A stretch of DNA of 10,201 nucleotides from Chitinophaga pinensis. Its GTDB lineage: Bacteria > Bacteroidota > Bacteroidia > Flavobacteriales_D > Crocinitomicaceae. The DNA is taken from NCBI GenBank assembly GCA_945870115.1, contig CAMBRH010000114.1, positions 1-10,201 on the forward strand, read 5' to 3'. The notes beneath the pieces are model-generated. The model saw only the letters and a program-made list of their open reading frames with translations. It ran no database searches and was not told the origin of the DNA. Shown here in pieces: positions 1-8,400 of this stretch (its first letter is position 1; each line of letters starts with the position of its first letter). A program made the position numbers and the translations under genes.

Positions 1-1298
1 TTAATTCCTTTCAAGTTATCCAATGCAGCGATTGAACGAATCAAAGCAACTCCACCACCAGGTACAATTCCTTCTTCAACAGCAGCACGAGTGGCAGCTA
101 ATGCATCGTCAACACGGTCTTTTTTCTCTTTCATTTCAACTTCTGTTGGAGCACCAACATAAAGTACTGCAACTCCACCAGCTAATTTAGCTAAACGTTC
201 TTGCAATTTTTCTTTATCGTAATCTGAAGTTGTTGATTCGATTTGAGCTTTAATTTGTTTTACACGAACATCAATGTCTTCTTTTTTACCAGCACAATTG
301 ATGATTGTAGTATTGTCTTTGTCGATTTCAACTTTTTCAGCTGTACCCAACATATCAATAGTAGCATTTTCTAAAGTCAAACCTTTTTCTTCAGAAATTA
401 CTTGTCCACCAGTTAAGATAGCTAAATCTTCTAACATTGCTTTTCTTCTGTCACCAAAACCTGGAGCTTTTACTGCTGCAACTTTCAGAGAACCACGAAT
501 TCTATTTACAACCAAAGTAGCCAAAGCTTCTCCGTCTAAATCCTCAGCAATAATTAATAAAGATCTTCCAGATTGAACAACTGGTTCTAAAATGAACAAC
601 AATTCTTTCATACTTGAGATTTTTTTCTCGTATATTAAGATCAATGGATTTTCCATTTCTGTGATCATTTTTTCTGTATTTGTTACAAAATATGGAGATA
701 AATAACCTCTATCAAATTGCATTCCTTCAACAGTTTTTACTTCCGTTTCAGTTCCTTTTGCTTCCTCAACAGTTATAACACCATCATTTCCAACAACTTT
801 CATTGCTTGAGCAATTAATGAACCAATTGTTTCATCATTGTTAGCTGAAATAGAAGCGATTTGTTTGATTTTATCGTTATCTGAACCAACTTCTTTTGAA
901 ATTACTTTCAAATTAGCAACAACAGCAGAAACTGCTTTGTCAATTCCTCTTTTTAAGTCCATTGGATTTGCTCCAGCAGCTACATTTTTCATTCCAGCAG
1001 CAACAATTGCTTGCGCTAAAACAGTTGCAGTAGTTGTTCCATCTCCTGCGATATCAGCAGTTTTTGATGCAACTTCCTTCACCATTTGAGCACCCATGTT
1101 TTCAATTGGATCTTTCAATTCAATTTCTTTCGCAACCGTTACACCATCTTTTGTGATCTGCGGCGCACCGAATTTTTTGCCAATTACAACATTTCTTCCT
1201 TTTGGTCCTAATGTTACTTTTACTGCGTTTGCCAAAGCATCAACACCTCTTTTTAATTTTTCTCTTGCTTCTACGTCGAAGAATATTTCTTTTGCCAT
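1..1298 (-). CDS. groEL: 60-kDa chaperonin GroEL (C-terminus outside window)
   Basis: ATP-driven cytosolic protein-folding chamber subunit that works with the GroES lid encoded just upstream. The reading frame begins MAKEIFFDVEAREKLKRGVD and stays open for 432 codons to the window edge, ending at ...LDNLKGI. The family is usually about 545 residues, so roughly the last 110, including the end of the equatorial domain and any C-terminal Gly-Met tail, are missing. Visible hallmarks are the nucleotide-binding LGPKG loop (residues 30-34), the ATP-site motif GDGTTTATVLAQ (85-96, with Asp86 matching the E. coli Mg/ATP aspartate), the apical-domain stretch GMQFDRGYLSPYF, and RVDDALAATRAAVEEG carrying the catalytic-type Asp, followed by PGGG. 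No frameshift or substitution of a key residue was seen. The start ATG (complement of 1296-1298) has the normal family N-terminus. It lies 187 nt after groES on the same strand; the leader is A/U-only and has no Shine-Dalgarno sequence. Identification is secure. Confidence 0.98.
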   Translation of the reverse strand, partial: MAKEIFFDVEAREKLKRGVDALANAVKVTLGPKGRNVVIGKKFGAPQITKDGVTVAKEIELKDPIENMGAQMVKEVASKTADIAGDGTTTATVLAQAIVAAGMKNVAAGANPMDLKRGIDKAVSAVVANLKVISKEVGSDNDKIKQIASISANNDETIGSLIAQAMKVVGNDGVITVEEAKGTETEVKTVEGMQFDRGYLSPYFVTNTEKMITEMENPLILIYEKKISSMKELLFILEPVVQSGRSLLIIAEDLDGEALATLVVNRIRGSLKVAAVKAPGFGDRRKAMLEDLAILTGGQVISEEKGLTLENATIDMLGTAEKVEIDKDNTTIINCAGKKEDIDVRVKQIKAQIESTTSDYDKEKLQERLAKLAGGVAVLYVGAPTEVEMKEKKDRVDDALAATRAAVEEGIVPGGGVALIRSIAALDNLKGI

Positions 1299-1299
1299 T

Positions 1300-1324
1300 T
1301 TTTATTTTTTTGAAAAAAATAAAA
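1300..1324. repeat. Perfect AT-rich palindrome at the groEL translation start
   Basis: Two 12-nt arms, TTTTATTTTTTT (1300-1311) and AAAAAAATAAAA (1313-1324), are exact reverse complements around the single G at 1312. In the groEL mRNA (minus strand) this sits immediately 5' of the AUG and would fold into an A-U-only hairpin of about 11 pairs with a tiny loop. The A-run that ends next to the AUG would also be the A-rich stretch that Bacteroidota favour ahead of start codons. The palindrome is read directly; any control of translation is inference. Confidence 0.8.
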
Positions 1325-1456
1325 GACTTAAGACTTTTAGATAAAAGATATAAGACTTTTAATTTTTGTTAATAATTTGATTCATTTTAGACACAAAAGT
1401 CAAGACACTATTTTCAATTTAAAGATAATCTTTTATCTAAGAAAATCAAGTCTTTT
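1321..1456. repeat. 29-bp imperfect inverted repeat in the groES-groEL spacer
   Basis: The left arm is 1321-1349 and the right arm 1428-1456, separated by 78 nt. Read against its reverse complement the match is 24 of 29: a 9-nt block (AAAAGACTT, 1321-1329, with AAGTCTTTT, 1448-1456), a symmetric 7-by-7 mismatched segment with two matching bases, and a 13-nt perfect block (TTAGATAAAAGAT, 1337-1349, with ATCTTTTATCTAA, 1428-1440). In the operon mRNA the arms could pair into a long stem between groES and groEL. The repeat could be a processing or termination structure, or a dispersed non-coding repeat inserted between the genes. Confidence 0.75.
1323..1358 (+). repeat. Degenerate AAGACnn heptad repeats, left array
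   Basis: AAGAC occurs at 1323, 1330 and 1352, with AAGAT at 1345 and TAGAT at 1338, so most copies are spaced by 7 nt. The array overlaps the left arm of the inverted repeat. Its reverse complement, GTCTT, forms the matching array on the right side of the same spacer. It has no coding potential and lies outside both chaperonin genes. Confidence 0.6.
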
Positions 1457-1470
1457 GTCTTACGTCTTAC
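1450..1470 (-). repeat. GTCTTnn heptad repeats, right array
   Basis: Three GTCTT copies start at 1450, 1457 and 1464, exactly 7 nt apart, with variable last two bases (TT, AC, AC). The array is in inverted orientation to the AAGAC copies at 1323-1358. It begins 16 nt past the groES stop codon in the direction of transcription. Confidence 0.65.
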
Positions 1471-1485
1471 AATCTAATATCTATT

Positions 1486-1764
1486 TTAAGACATTACTCC
1501 ATATATATCAGACTCTTTCATTATTAAATAATTTTTAGAATCGATTTTGATTTCAGTACCTGAATATTGACCATAAACTACTGTATCACCAACTTTAACT
1601 GTCATTGGTTCGTCAACTTTTCCGTTTCCAACTGCGATAACTGTTCCTTGTAATGGTTTTTCTTTCGCAGTATCTGGGATAAAAAGTCCACTTGCTGTTT
1701 TTACTTCTGCTGGCGCTGGTTCGATAAGTACTCTATCCGCCAAAGGTTTTAATGATATTGACAT
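1486..1764 (-). CDS. groES: 10-kDa co-chaperonin GroES
   Basis: Heptameric lid that caps GroEL and encloses the folding substrate. At 92 residues it is close to the usual length of about 95. The N-terminus SLKPLADRVLIEP is the conserved first beta-strand of the family. It is followed by the mobile loop (about residues 18-34, ASGLFIPDTAKEKP), whose hydrophobic tip LFI corresponds to the GroEL-contacting Ile-Val-Leu of E. coli. Then come GTVIAVGNGK, VKVGDTVVYGQYSGTEI and the terminal strand NYLIMKESDIYGV. The start ATG (complement of 1762-1764) is preceded by an A/U-rich leader without a GGAGG-type site, as is normal in Bacteroidota. The gene is first in the chaperonin operon with groEL downstream. 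A promoter candidate lies about 40 nt upstream. No CIRCE/HrcA operator is visible. Confidence 0.97.
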   Translation of the reverse strand: MSISLKPLADRVLIEPAPAEVKTASGLFIPDTAKEKPLQGTVIAVGNGKVDEPMTVKVGDTVVYGQYSGTEIKIDSKNYLIMKESDIYGVMS

Positions 1765-1801
1765 TTTATTTAAAAATTTTAAGTGTTTCCCCTTTTCTGT
1801 C

Positions 1802-1832
1802 GAAAATTATGCCAATAGAATTTTTGGACAAA
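1802..1832 (-). promoter_or_regulatory. Candidate Bacteroidota-type promoter for groES-groEL
   Basis: On the minus strand TTTG (complement of 1829-1832) is followed, 19 nt after its final G, by TAATTTTC (complement of 1802-1809). This is a one-mismatch fit to the Bacteroidota primary-sigma pattern TTG-N19-TAnnTTTG. Transcription would begin around 1795, leaving a leader of roughly 30 nt before the groES ATG. No heat-shock operator of the CIRCE type (TTAGCACTC-N9-GAGTGCTAA) is present. The assignment rests on motif and position only. Confidence 0.5.
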
Positions 1833-1925
1833 TTGAGTAGATTTAATTTTAAAAAACTGACATTTTGACACTTTAAATATTTTAAAATGATTCAAAAAGT
1901 TCTATTTTTAATCCGTTTTTCTTGT

Positions 1926-1933
1926 TAATTTTG
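1926..1933 (+). promoter_or_regulatory. Candidate -7 box for the FabK/NMO-like gene
   Basis: TAATTTTG at this position is an exact match to the Bacteroidota -7 element TAnnTTTG. It lies 19 nt upstream of the ATG at 1953, implying a leader of only about 10-15 nt. No good TTG is found at the expected -33 distance, so the call is tentative. The 188-bp gap it sits in is shared with the divergent groES promoter. Confidence 0.35.
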
Positions 1934-1952
1934 TAAGCTTAAATTTTGATTC

Positions 1953-2900
1953 ATGACAAATCGCATAACAGAATTATTTAACATAAAATATCCCATCATT
2001 CAGGCAGGAATGATTTGGTGTTCTGGTTGGGAATTGGCTTCTGCTGTATCCAATGCAGGAGGTTTAGGAATAATTGGGTCTGGCTCTATGTATCCACATA
2101 TTTTGGAAGAGCACATTCAAAAGTGTCAAAAAGCGACTGATAAGCCTTTTGCAATTAATTTGCCAATGCTTTATCCCGATATTGATAAGCACATTGAATT
2201 GATTATTAAATACAAAGTTCCAATCGTTTTTACATCTGCTGGAAATCCAAAAACTTGGACAAAAACGCTACAAGAAAAAGGAATAATTGTTGTTCACGTT
2301 GTTTCAAGTGTGAAATTTGCATTAAAAGCACAAGAAGCTGGTGTTGATGCAGTTGTAGCAGAAGGTTTTGAAGCTGGAGGACACAATGGAAGAGATGAAA
2401 CAACCACTTTTTGTTTGATTCCAATGGTTTCTGAAGCGATAACAATTCCCTTAATTGCGGCTGGTGGAATTGGAACAGGAAAGGGAATGTTAGCAGCAAT
2501 GAATTTAGGTGCTGACGCAGTTCAAATTGGAAGTAGATTTGTAACTTCCACAGAATCAAGTGCTCACGACAATTTCAAAACACAAATAATTAATTCGAAC
2601 GAAGGAGATACTTTGTTGACATTGAAAGAATTAACACCAGTTCGCTTGTTGAAAAATCCATTTTTTGATAAAGTTCAAATGGCTTATCAGAATTGTGCAT
2701 CACCAGAAGAATTGACAGCACTTTTAGGAAAAGGAAGAGCAAAGAAAGGAATGTTTGAAGGAGATTTAATCGAAGGAGAATTAGAAATAGGTCAAGTTGC
2801 AGGATTAATTAATGAAATTAAATCAGCCAAGGAAATAATTGATGAAATTGTTTCAGAATTTAACGAAGCAATAACAAAACAAAAGGAACTTATTTTATAA
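1953..2900 (+). CDS. FabK / nitronate monooxygenase-family FMN-dependent oxidoreductase
   Basis: Cytosolic TIM-barrel flavoprotein of the 2-nitropropane dioxygenase/FabK family, 315 residues, within the usual 310-360 range. It opens with the family N-terminus, ITELFNIKYPIIQAGM (residues 5-20), followed by SAVSNAGGLGIIGSG. The segment AEGFEAGGHNGRDETTTF (136-153) contains the conserved His (His144) in GGHxG. The FMN-phosphate-binding end of the barrel is seen as IPLIAAGGIGTGKGM (165-179) and GADAVQIGSRFVTSTES (186-202). Members either oxidise alkyl nitronates or, in the FabK branch, reduce enoyl-ACP with NAD(P)H. The ESGGH-type context resembles FabK, but no acyl-carrier or fatty-acid gene is nearby, so the substrate stays open. 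The ATG is the only start that preserves the conserved N-terminus. There is no Shine-Dalgarno sequence; the preceding bases are A/T-rich. Confidence 0.88.
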   Translation: MTNRITELFNIKYPIIQAGMIWCSGWELASAVSNAGGLGIIGSGSMYPHILEEHIQKCQKATDKPFAINLPMLYPDIDKHIELIIKYKVPIVFTSAGNPKTWTKTLQEKGIIVVHVVSSVKFALKAQEAGVDAVVAEGFEAGGHNGRDETTTFCLIPMVSEAITIPLIAAGGIGTGKGMLAAMNLGADAVQIGSRFVTSTESSAHDNFKTQIINSNEGDTLLTLKELTPVRLLKNPFFDKVQMAYQNCASPEELTALLGKGRAKKGMFEGDLIEGELEIGQVAGLINEIKSAKEIIDEIVSEFNEAITKQKELIL

Positions 2901-2901
2901 T

Positions 2902-2936
2902 TTAGAAGAAAATATTAGTTTAAACTATTTTTCTAA
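2902..2936 (+). terminator. Weak hairpin between the oxidoreductase and M16 genes
   Basis: Immediately after the oxidoreductase stop, TTAGAA (2902-2907) pairs with TTCTAA (2931-2936) and AAATA (2910-2914) with TATTT (2926-2930), leaving a 2-nt bulge and an 11-nt loop. The stem is almost entirely A-T and no T-run follows, so it is not a classical intrinsic terminator. It may be a weak terminator or processing site separating the two transcription units. Confidence 0.3.
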
Positions 2937-2962
2937 GACAAGAACAAAACAAAAAAACATTA

Positions 2963-4207
2963 ATGATCAAATTTGAAAGATTTACATTACAGAATGGACT
3001 AAGGGTAATTTTCCACCGTGATGAAACAACACCTTTAGCAGTAATTAATACACTTTACGACGTGGGAGCAAGAGATGAAAATCCAGATAAAACTGGTTTT
3101 GCTCACCTTTTCGAGCATTTAATGTTTGGCGGTTCAGTTAATATTCCTGATTTTGACGCTCCACTTCAAAGAGCTGGAGGAGAAAGCAATGCCTTTACTT
3201 CCAATGATATAACAAATTATTACGACGTTCTTCCAGCACAAAATATTGAAACAGCTTTGTGGTTAGAATCTGACAGAATGTTGTCTTTGGCTTTTACGGA
3301 TAAAAGTTTGGAAACTCAAAGAAGTGTTGTAATTGAGGAATTTAAGCAACGCTATTTGAATCAACCTTATGGAGATGTTTGGTTGGAATTGAGACCTTTA
3401 GCCTACAAATCACATCCTTATCAATGGGCAACTATTGGAAAATTTGTAAAGCACATTGAAGAAGCAAAAATGTCAGATGTGAAGGCATTTTTTGAAAAGT
3501 TTTACACGCCAAATAATGCAATTTTGTGCATTGCAGGAAATTTTGAATTGGAAGAAATTAAGGCTTTGGTAGAAAAATGGTACGGTGATATTCCTGCTGG
3601 AACAAAATACGAAAGAAAGTTAATCAAAGAACCAAAACAACAAAATTACCGTGAATTTATAATTGAAAGAGAAGTGCCTTCTGATGCTTTTTATTACGCA
3701 TTCAAAATGTCGGATAGAAAATCAAAAGATTATTACATTTACGATATTATATCAGATGCTTTGGGTGGAGATAAATCTTCTAGATTGTACAATTCAGTTC
3801 AGAAAAAACATAAAATAGTAACTGACATTCAATCTTACATAACAGGTTCAATTGACGAAGGATTATTTTTGATCAGCGGAAAAATGGCTCCCGGAAAATC
3901 TTTTGCAGAATTAGATAAGGTTTTATGGAAAGAATTGGAAAAAATAACCTCTGAAATAATTCCAGAAAAGGAATTGAATCGCTTGAAAAACAAGATTCAA
4001 ACTTCAAAAGAATTTCAAGAACAAGGCTTATTAAATCGAGCGATGAGTTTATCATATCATGAATTGTTGGGTGATGCAAACGGAATAAACGAGGAGCAAA
4101 ATGCATATTCATCTATCACTTCAGAAGAATTTAGCAGAGTTGCAACAACTTTATTCTCAAAAAATTCTTGTTCATTATTAAAAGTAAAATCAATTAAAAA
4201 TGCTTAA
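2963..4207 (+). CDS. M16 family zinc metallopeptidase, catalytic subunit
   Basis: Insulinase/pitrilysin-type (M16) peptidase of 414 residues, with the two-domain half-length organisation of subfamily M16B. The zinc motif HxxEH is HLFEH (His48, Glu51, His52) in the family context GFAHLFEHLMFGGS. The distal zinc ligand is expected in SVVIEEF, most likely Glu126, 74 residues after His52. NQPYGDVW (133-140) is also typical. The C-terminal inactive domain starts around residue 225 and contains the SRLY turn (273-276). The Arg/Tyr substrate-anchoring pair normally found there is replaced by Gln280 and Thr287. There is no signal peptide or membrane segment, so it is probably cytosolic. It overlaps the next M16 gene by 8 nt (translational coupling). 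The partner has the opposite pattern of losses, implying a heterodimer that degrades short peptides. The natural substrate is not evident. Confidence 0.93.
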   Translation: MIKFERFTLQNGLRVIFHRDETTPLAVINTLYDVGARDENPDKTGFAHLFEHLMFGGSVNIPDFDAPLQRAGGESNAFTSNDITNYYDVLPAQNIETALWLESDRMLSLAFTDKSLETQRSVVIEEFKQRYLNQPYGDVWLELRPLAYKSHPYQWATIGKFVKHIEEAKMSDVKAFFEKFYTPNNAILCIAGNFELEEIKALVEKWYGDIPAGTKYERKLIKEPKQQNYREFIIEREVPSDAFYYAFKMSDRKSKDYYIYDIISDALGGDKSSRLYNSVQKKHKIVTDIQSYITGSIDEGLFLISGKMAPGKSFAELDKVLWKELEKITSEIIPEKELNRLKNKIQTSKEFQEQGLLNRAMSLSYHELLGDANGINEEQNAYSSITSEEFSRVATTLFSKNSCSLLKVKSIKNA

Positions 4208-5468
4208 TCGAATTTTAACTCCAGAATTAAAACCAGTTCAAAAAATTCATTTTATTGAACCAAAAAAAATTAAGCTAAACGGAGAAGCAGAATTGTTTTT
4301 CATGGATAAAGTTACTGATGAAACAGTTAGAATTGAATTGCATTTTCAAGCAGGACAAATTCATGGTAAAAAAAACATGTCAAGTTTTGTTTCTGCCTTA
4401 TTGTTAAGTGGAACAAAAAATAAAAAAGGGTCAAAAATCCACGAAGAATTAGACGAATTAGGTGCATACATTGATAACGAGATTTCGATGGAATTTGCTT
4501 ACGTGAATTTATTTTGTTTGAGAAAAAATGCAAAACAAGCTGTTGAAATTTTATTGGATGCAATTAGAAATGTTGAATTTCCGCAACATGAAATAATAGA
4601 TTTAATTCAAGAGAAAAAGCAAAATTTCTTAATTTCTTCAGAAAAAGTAAGTTATTTGTCAAGAAGAGAATTTCAAAAACACATGTTCGCTGATTCTCCT
4701 ATTTATTCTCGACAAGTTGAATTGGAAGATTATGATGCGATTTTAAGAGAAGATTTAGTTGAATTTCATCAAAAAAATTATTTACAAGGCTTGAAAAAAG
4801 TCATTGTGGTTGCGAATGTTGAAACAGAATTTATTGATTTTCTAATCGAAAATTTAAATAATTTAACTTTAAAGGAAAAATTCACTTTTGAAAATTCTTT
4901 TAAAAATCAAAGTGGAGAGTTTCATGTATACAAAAAAGGCGCTGTTCAAACTGCTATTCGGGTAGGAATTCCGCTTTTCAATAAAAAGAATCCAGATTTC
5001 TTTAGTTTTCAAGTTTTACAAACAATTTTAGGAGATTATTTTGGTAGTCGCTTGATGTCTAATATTCGCGAAGATAAAGGTTATACTTACGGTATTGGTT
5101 GCGGTTTAGTTGAATTAGCTGAAACTGGTTATTTTGTAATAGCGACAGAGGTTGGACAGAAAGTTACGAATGATACCTTGAAAGAAATTAAATTTGAGAT
5201 AGAATTACTAAAGAATGAATTAGTTGATTTAGAAGAACTTGATTTAGTGAAAAATTACCTTTTGGGACAACTTTTAAAAAGTGCAGACGGACCAAATGCC
5301 ATGATGGATTTATTTTTAAGTGTTGAACAGCATCATTTGAATTTAGATTTTTTCAATGATTTTATCGAAAAAATCAAAAATATTAGTGTTGAGGAAATTA
5401 AAGATTTAGCAAATAAATATTTAGATTGGTCAAAATTTACAATTGTTACTGTTGGTGAGCACAACTAA
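4200..5468 (+). CDS. M16 family peptidase-like protein, non-catalytic partner subunit
   Basis: M16B-fold protein of 422 residues in which the zinc site is erased: the position of AHFLEHMLFKGT in active relatives reads SSFVSALLLSGT (61-72), so the His, Glu and His ligands become Ser62, Ser65 and Ala66. The downstream M16 fold is intact, including LGAYIDNEISMEF (87-99), and the C-terminal domain has SRLMSNIREDKGYTYGIG (283-300) with the Arg290/Tyr297 pair at the 7-residue spacing that binds the substrate carboxy end in family members. The ATG lies inside the end of the preceding gene (8-nt overlap, +1 frame), so the two are translationally coupled. No signal peptide is present. By analogy with known heterodimeric M16B enzymes, it should complete the active site of the upstream zinc subunit. 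Function as a pair is inferred. Confidence 0.92.
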   Translation: MLNRILTPELKPVQKIHFIEPKKIKLNGEAELFFMDKVTDETVRIELHFQAGQIHGKKNMSSFVSALLLSGTKNKKGSKIHEELDELGAYIDNEISMEFAYVNLFCLRKNAKQAVEILLDAIRNVEFPQHEIIDLIQEKKQNFLISSEKVSYLSRREFQKHMFADSPIYSRQVELEDYDAILREDLVEFHQKNYLQGLKKVIVVANVETEFIDFLIENLNNLTLKEKFTFENSFKNQSGEFHVYKKGAVQTAIRVGIPLFNKKNPDFFSFQVLQTILGDYFGSRLMSNIREDKGYTYGIGCGLVELAETGYFVIATEVGQKVTNDTLKEIKFEIELLKNELVDLEELDLVKNYLLGQLLKSADGPNAMMDLFLSVEQHHLNLDFFNDFIEKIKNISVEEIKDLANKYLDWSKFTIVTVGEHN

Positions 5469-5495
5469 AATCACTTTTTTGCGTTAAATAGTAAG

Positions 5496-8400
5496 ATGTA
5501 TTTCCTGAAAAATATAAAAGTATTATTATTTCTTTTGGTTTTTTTACCAAAAAGTTTTTTTGCGCTTGAATCTTTAGGTGGCGAAATCACATGGAAATGT
5601 GCTGGAGGAAATAATTTTGTATTTGAACTTGTTTTATATAGAGATTGCAATAGTTTGGATATTACAAGTTTAAGTGAAAACATTCAAGTTTGGAATCATG
5701 CAACAGTAACTGATATTGCAGTAAATTTCATTTCAAAACTCACGATTTCGCCTACTTGCTCTCAAAATGCAAATTCTCTTCCTGCTTTGGACTGTGGAGC
5801 GGGAGATAATGCAGGAAATGGTTTAGGGGCTGTTCAAAAAATTATTTACCAAAGCAACCCCATAACTTTAAGCGGTGTTCCGCCAGCTGAAGCTTGGATT
5901 TTTACGTATAAAACGACCGCAAGAAAAGCTTCCATTTCAAACCTTGTAAATCCTGATCTTTCGGGAATGACACTCGTTGCGAAGATGTTTCCGATTAGTA
6001 AAGTTCAAAATGGATGTTTAGATAATTCACCTCAGTTTTTAGAAAATCCATATTTAGTTGTTTGCACAGGAACAAATTACCTTTACATGCCAAATGTATC
6101 TGATGAAGATTTAGACTCCTTGTCTTTTAAATTGGTAAATCCTTTGAATGATTTTTTAAATGGAAGTTTTAATCCACCGACAAACCCGGAATTATCAACT
6201 TTTTCTGGAGGATTTTCAGCCCTTTCTCCTACACCAGGAATTACAATTAATGGTTCAAATACAAGTTTTCAGCAAAATCCGATAAATGGTGATATTTCTT
6301 TTTCTTCGGTAATTCCAGGAGAATATGTTTTTAAATTTTTGGTAGAATCTTTCCGAAATGGAACAAAAATTGCTGAAGTAGAGCGTGAAATGATTGTTTT
6401 TATTGTTAATTGCAATGAAACAAATACTGAACCAACCATAATTGCACCTTTTCAATTAGGCGGAACTTTTCAAGGAAATTTTACTGCTGGATCTTTGGTT
6501 TCGTTCACACTAAATTCAACGGACATTGAATTTTTACAAGATGGGTTTACATCTCAAGAAAATACAGCAACTTTAAGTGGAAAATCCATTGCTAATTTAA
6601 CAAATACAGGGATTCAAGGAAGTTCAATTACCGTAAATTGGCAAACAAATTGCTCAGATCTAAAAAATGCTTTTGGAAATGAATATTTGTCCGTTCCATA
6701 CGATTTTGTGATCAAAGTACAAGATAACTATTGTCAGGTTCCTAAAACGTCCTATCAGCGAGTTACAATAAACTTAACAACTAATGTTGCACTTGAGCCA
6801 AGTCAAATACAATGCATCAAAACCTTGCCAAATGGTGATTTAGATATAACTTGGTCAGAAGTAACAAATCCTTCAAATGATTTTGTACAATATGAACTTC
6901 ATTCATTAGAAAATGGCTTATTGGCTACATTTCCGGCTATTTCCACCGTTAATGCTATAATTCCTGCGGTGAATGCTCAACATGCTTTTTACATTAAAAC
7001 AGTTTCTGGAACCCCATGTAGTATTGCCGTTTCAGGTGATACAGTTAGCAATATTTTACTTTCTCTTTTTAATCCACTAGATGGGACAGTGACTTTATCT
7101 TGGAACGAACCTTTTTCTACCTTAAGACCTGAATTTAGTAATTTTTATGAGATTTACAGAGAATATCCTTTTGGATCAAATGCTTGGACTTTGATTGGGA
7201 AAAGTGATTTTGGGCTAAATCAATTTCGGGATACCATTGATATTTGTGACGCTTTTTTAAATTACCAAGTAGTTTTGCCATCGACAATTTGTAGTTACAC
7301 TTCAAATACGATTGGGGATAATTTAAAAGACAAAATTTCACCAGATATTCCAGTTATTTCCTCAGTTTCTGTTGATACTTTATCAGGATTAACGACAATT
7401 TTTTGGAATCAAAATTCACAGGCTGATACTTATGGTTATATAATTTACACCTTAAATTCAAGTGGAATATTAGTTGAACTTGACACTGTTTATGGCATTA
7501 GTAATAATTCGTATTCATTTATGTCAAGTGCCAACGTCTCTCCAAATACATTTTCAATTGCAGCTTTTGATTCTTGTCAAACAGATTTTCTGCCAACAAC
7601 TTATCAAACTTCTGCTAAAGGAGATTTACATACCACGATGTTTTTAAATGCTAAATACGAAATTTGCACTAAAATTTTAACATTAAATTGGACAAATTAC
7701 CTTGGTTTTGATGCGATTCAAGGGTTTGAAATTTACGGACATAAGATAGGGGAGACTTGGTCAAATTTTGGAACTACTTCAAATTTAAAATTTGATATGG
7801 ACTTAGAAGAATATCAAACCTATGAATTTGTTATTTTGGCAATAGAATCAGGAACTTTGAATACTTCTTTTTCAAATAAAATTACTTTTTACACAGTTTC
7901 TTCGACAAAACCAAGTTTTGATTATACAAGAGTTGCAACTGTTACGGATGATTTTATTGAAATTAAACATTATGTGGAAGCTGTCAGTGGAATTAGTGAA
8001 TTGGCTTTAGAGAAAAAGAATGAATCTGGAGTTTATGAGGAAATTGATCGTCAAAGTTTGGCTCAAAATGTCACTTTTATTGATGAAGATGTAAGCGTTT
8101 CAGATAAAAGTTATGAATATCAAGTAAGAATTATTGATAGTTGTGGAAATGCTTCAAGCGCATCAAATCAAGTAAAAACAAAACTTTTAAAGGTTAATAC
8201 GGATAATTTAAGTGAAACAAATTTTTTAACTTGGAGTGCTTACGAGGGATTTAATGGCTCCATCCTTTATTACAACGTTTACAGAGGTTTTGATGATGTT
8301 TTTGAGGGGGCTCCTTTTAAAAGTGTTCCATCAAATCAATTATTTTGTGAAGATAAAATCACAGGAATGGATCCAGAATTTAATGGTCGAATCTGTTATT

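Noticed and set aside
274..1344. Three plus-strand open frames at 274-576, 838-1089 and 1096-1344
   Set aside because: They are antisense shadows of groEL, whose minus-strand frame translates to an unbroken, highly conserved chaperonin.
1802..1816. TTGGCATAATTTTCGA on the minus strand as a sigma-54 -24/-12 promoter for groES
   Set aside because: It has the -24-like TGGCA, but the -12 region reads TCGAC in place of TTGCW, and the overlapping TTG-N19-TAATTTTC fits the Bacteroidota housekeeping pattern better.
1858..1870. Direct repeat TGACA (1858 and 1866, 8-nt period) between groES and the oxidoreductase gene
   Set aside because: Two 5-nt copies are too short to call an operator in AT-rich intergenic DNA, and no matching regulator is encoded nearby.
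5533..5561. Terminator-like hairpin TTTTGGT/ACCAAAA with a 6-T loop, followed by a 7-T run
   Set aside because: It falls inside codons 13-22 of the cargo gene, where Phe/Leu codons of the signal peptide make T-runs expected, and the stem has only two or three G-C pairs. Attenuation cannot be excluded, but nothing else supports it.
5471..5683. Minus-strand open frame of 70 codons over the start of the T9SS cargo gene
   Set aside because: It lies opposite the signal peptide and first domain of a clear gene, has low-complexity Lys/Asn/Phe content, and resembles no family I know.
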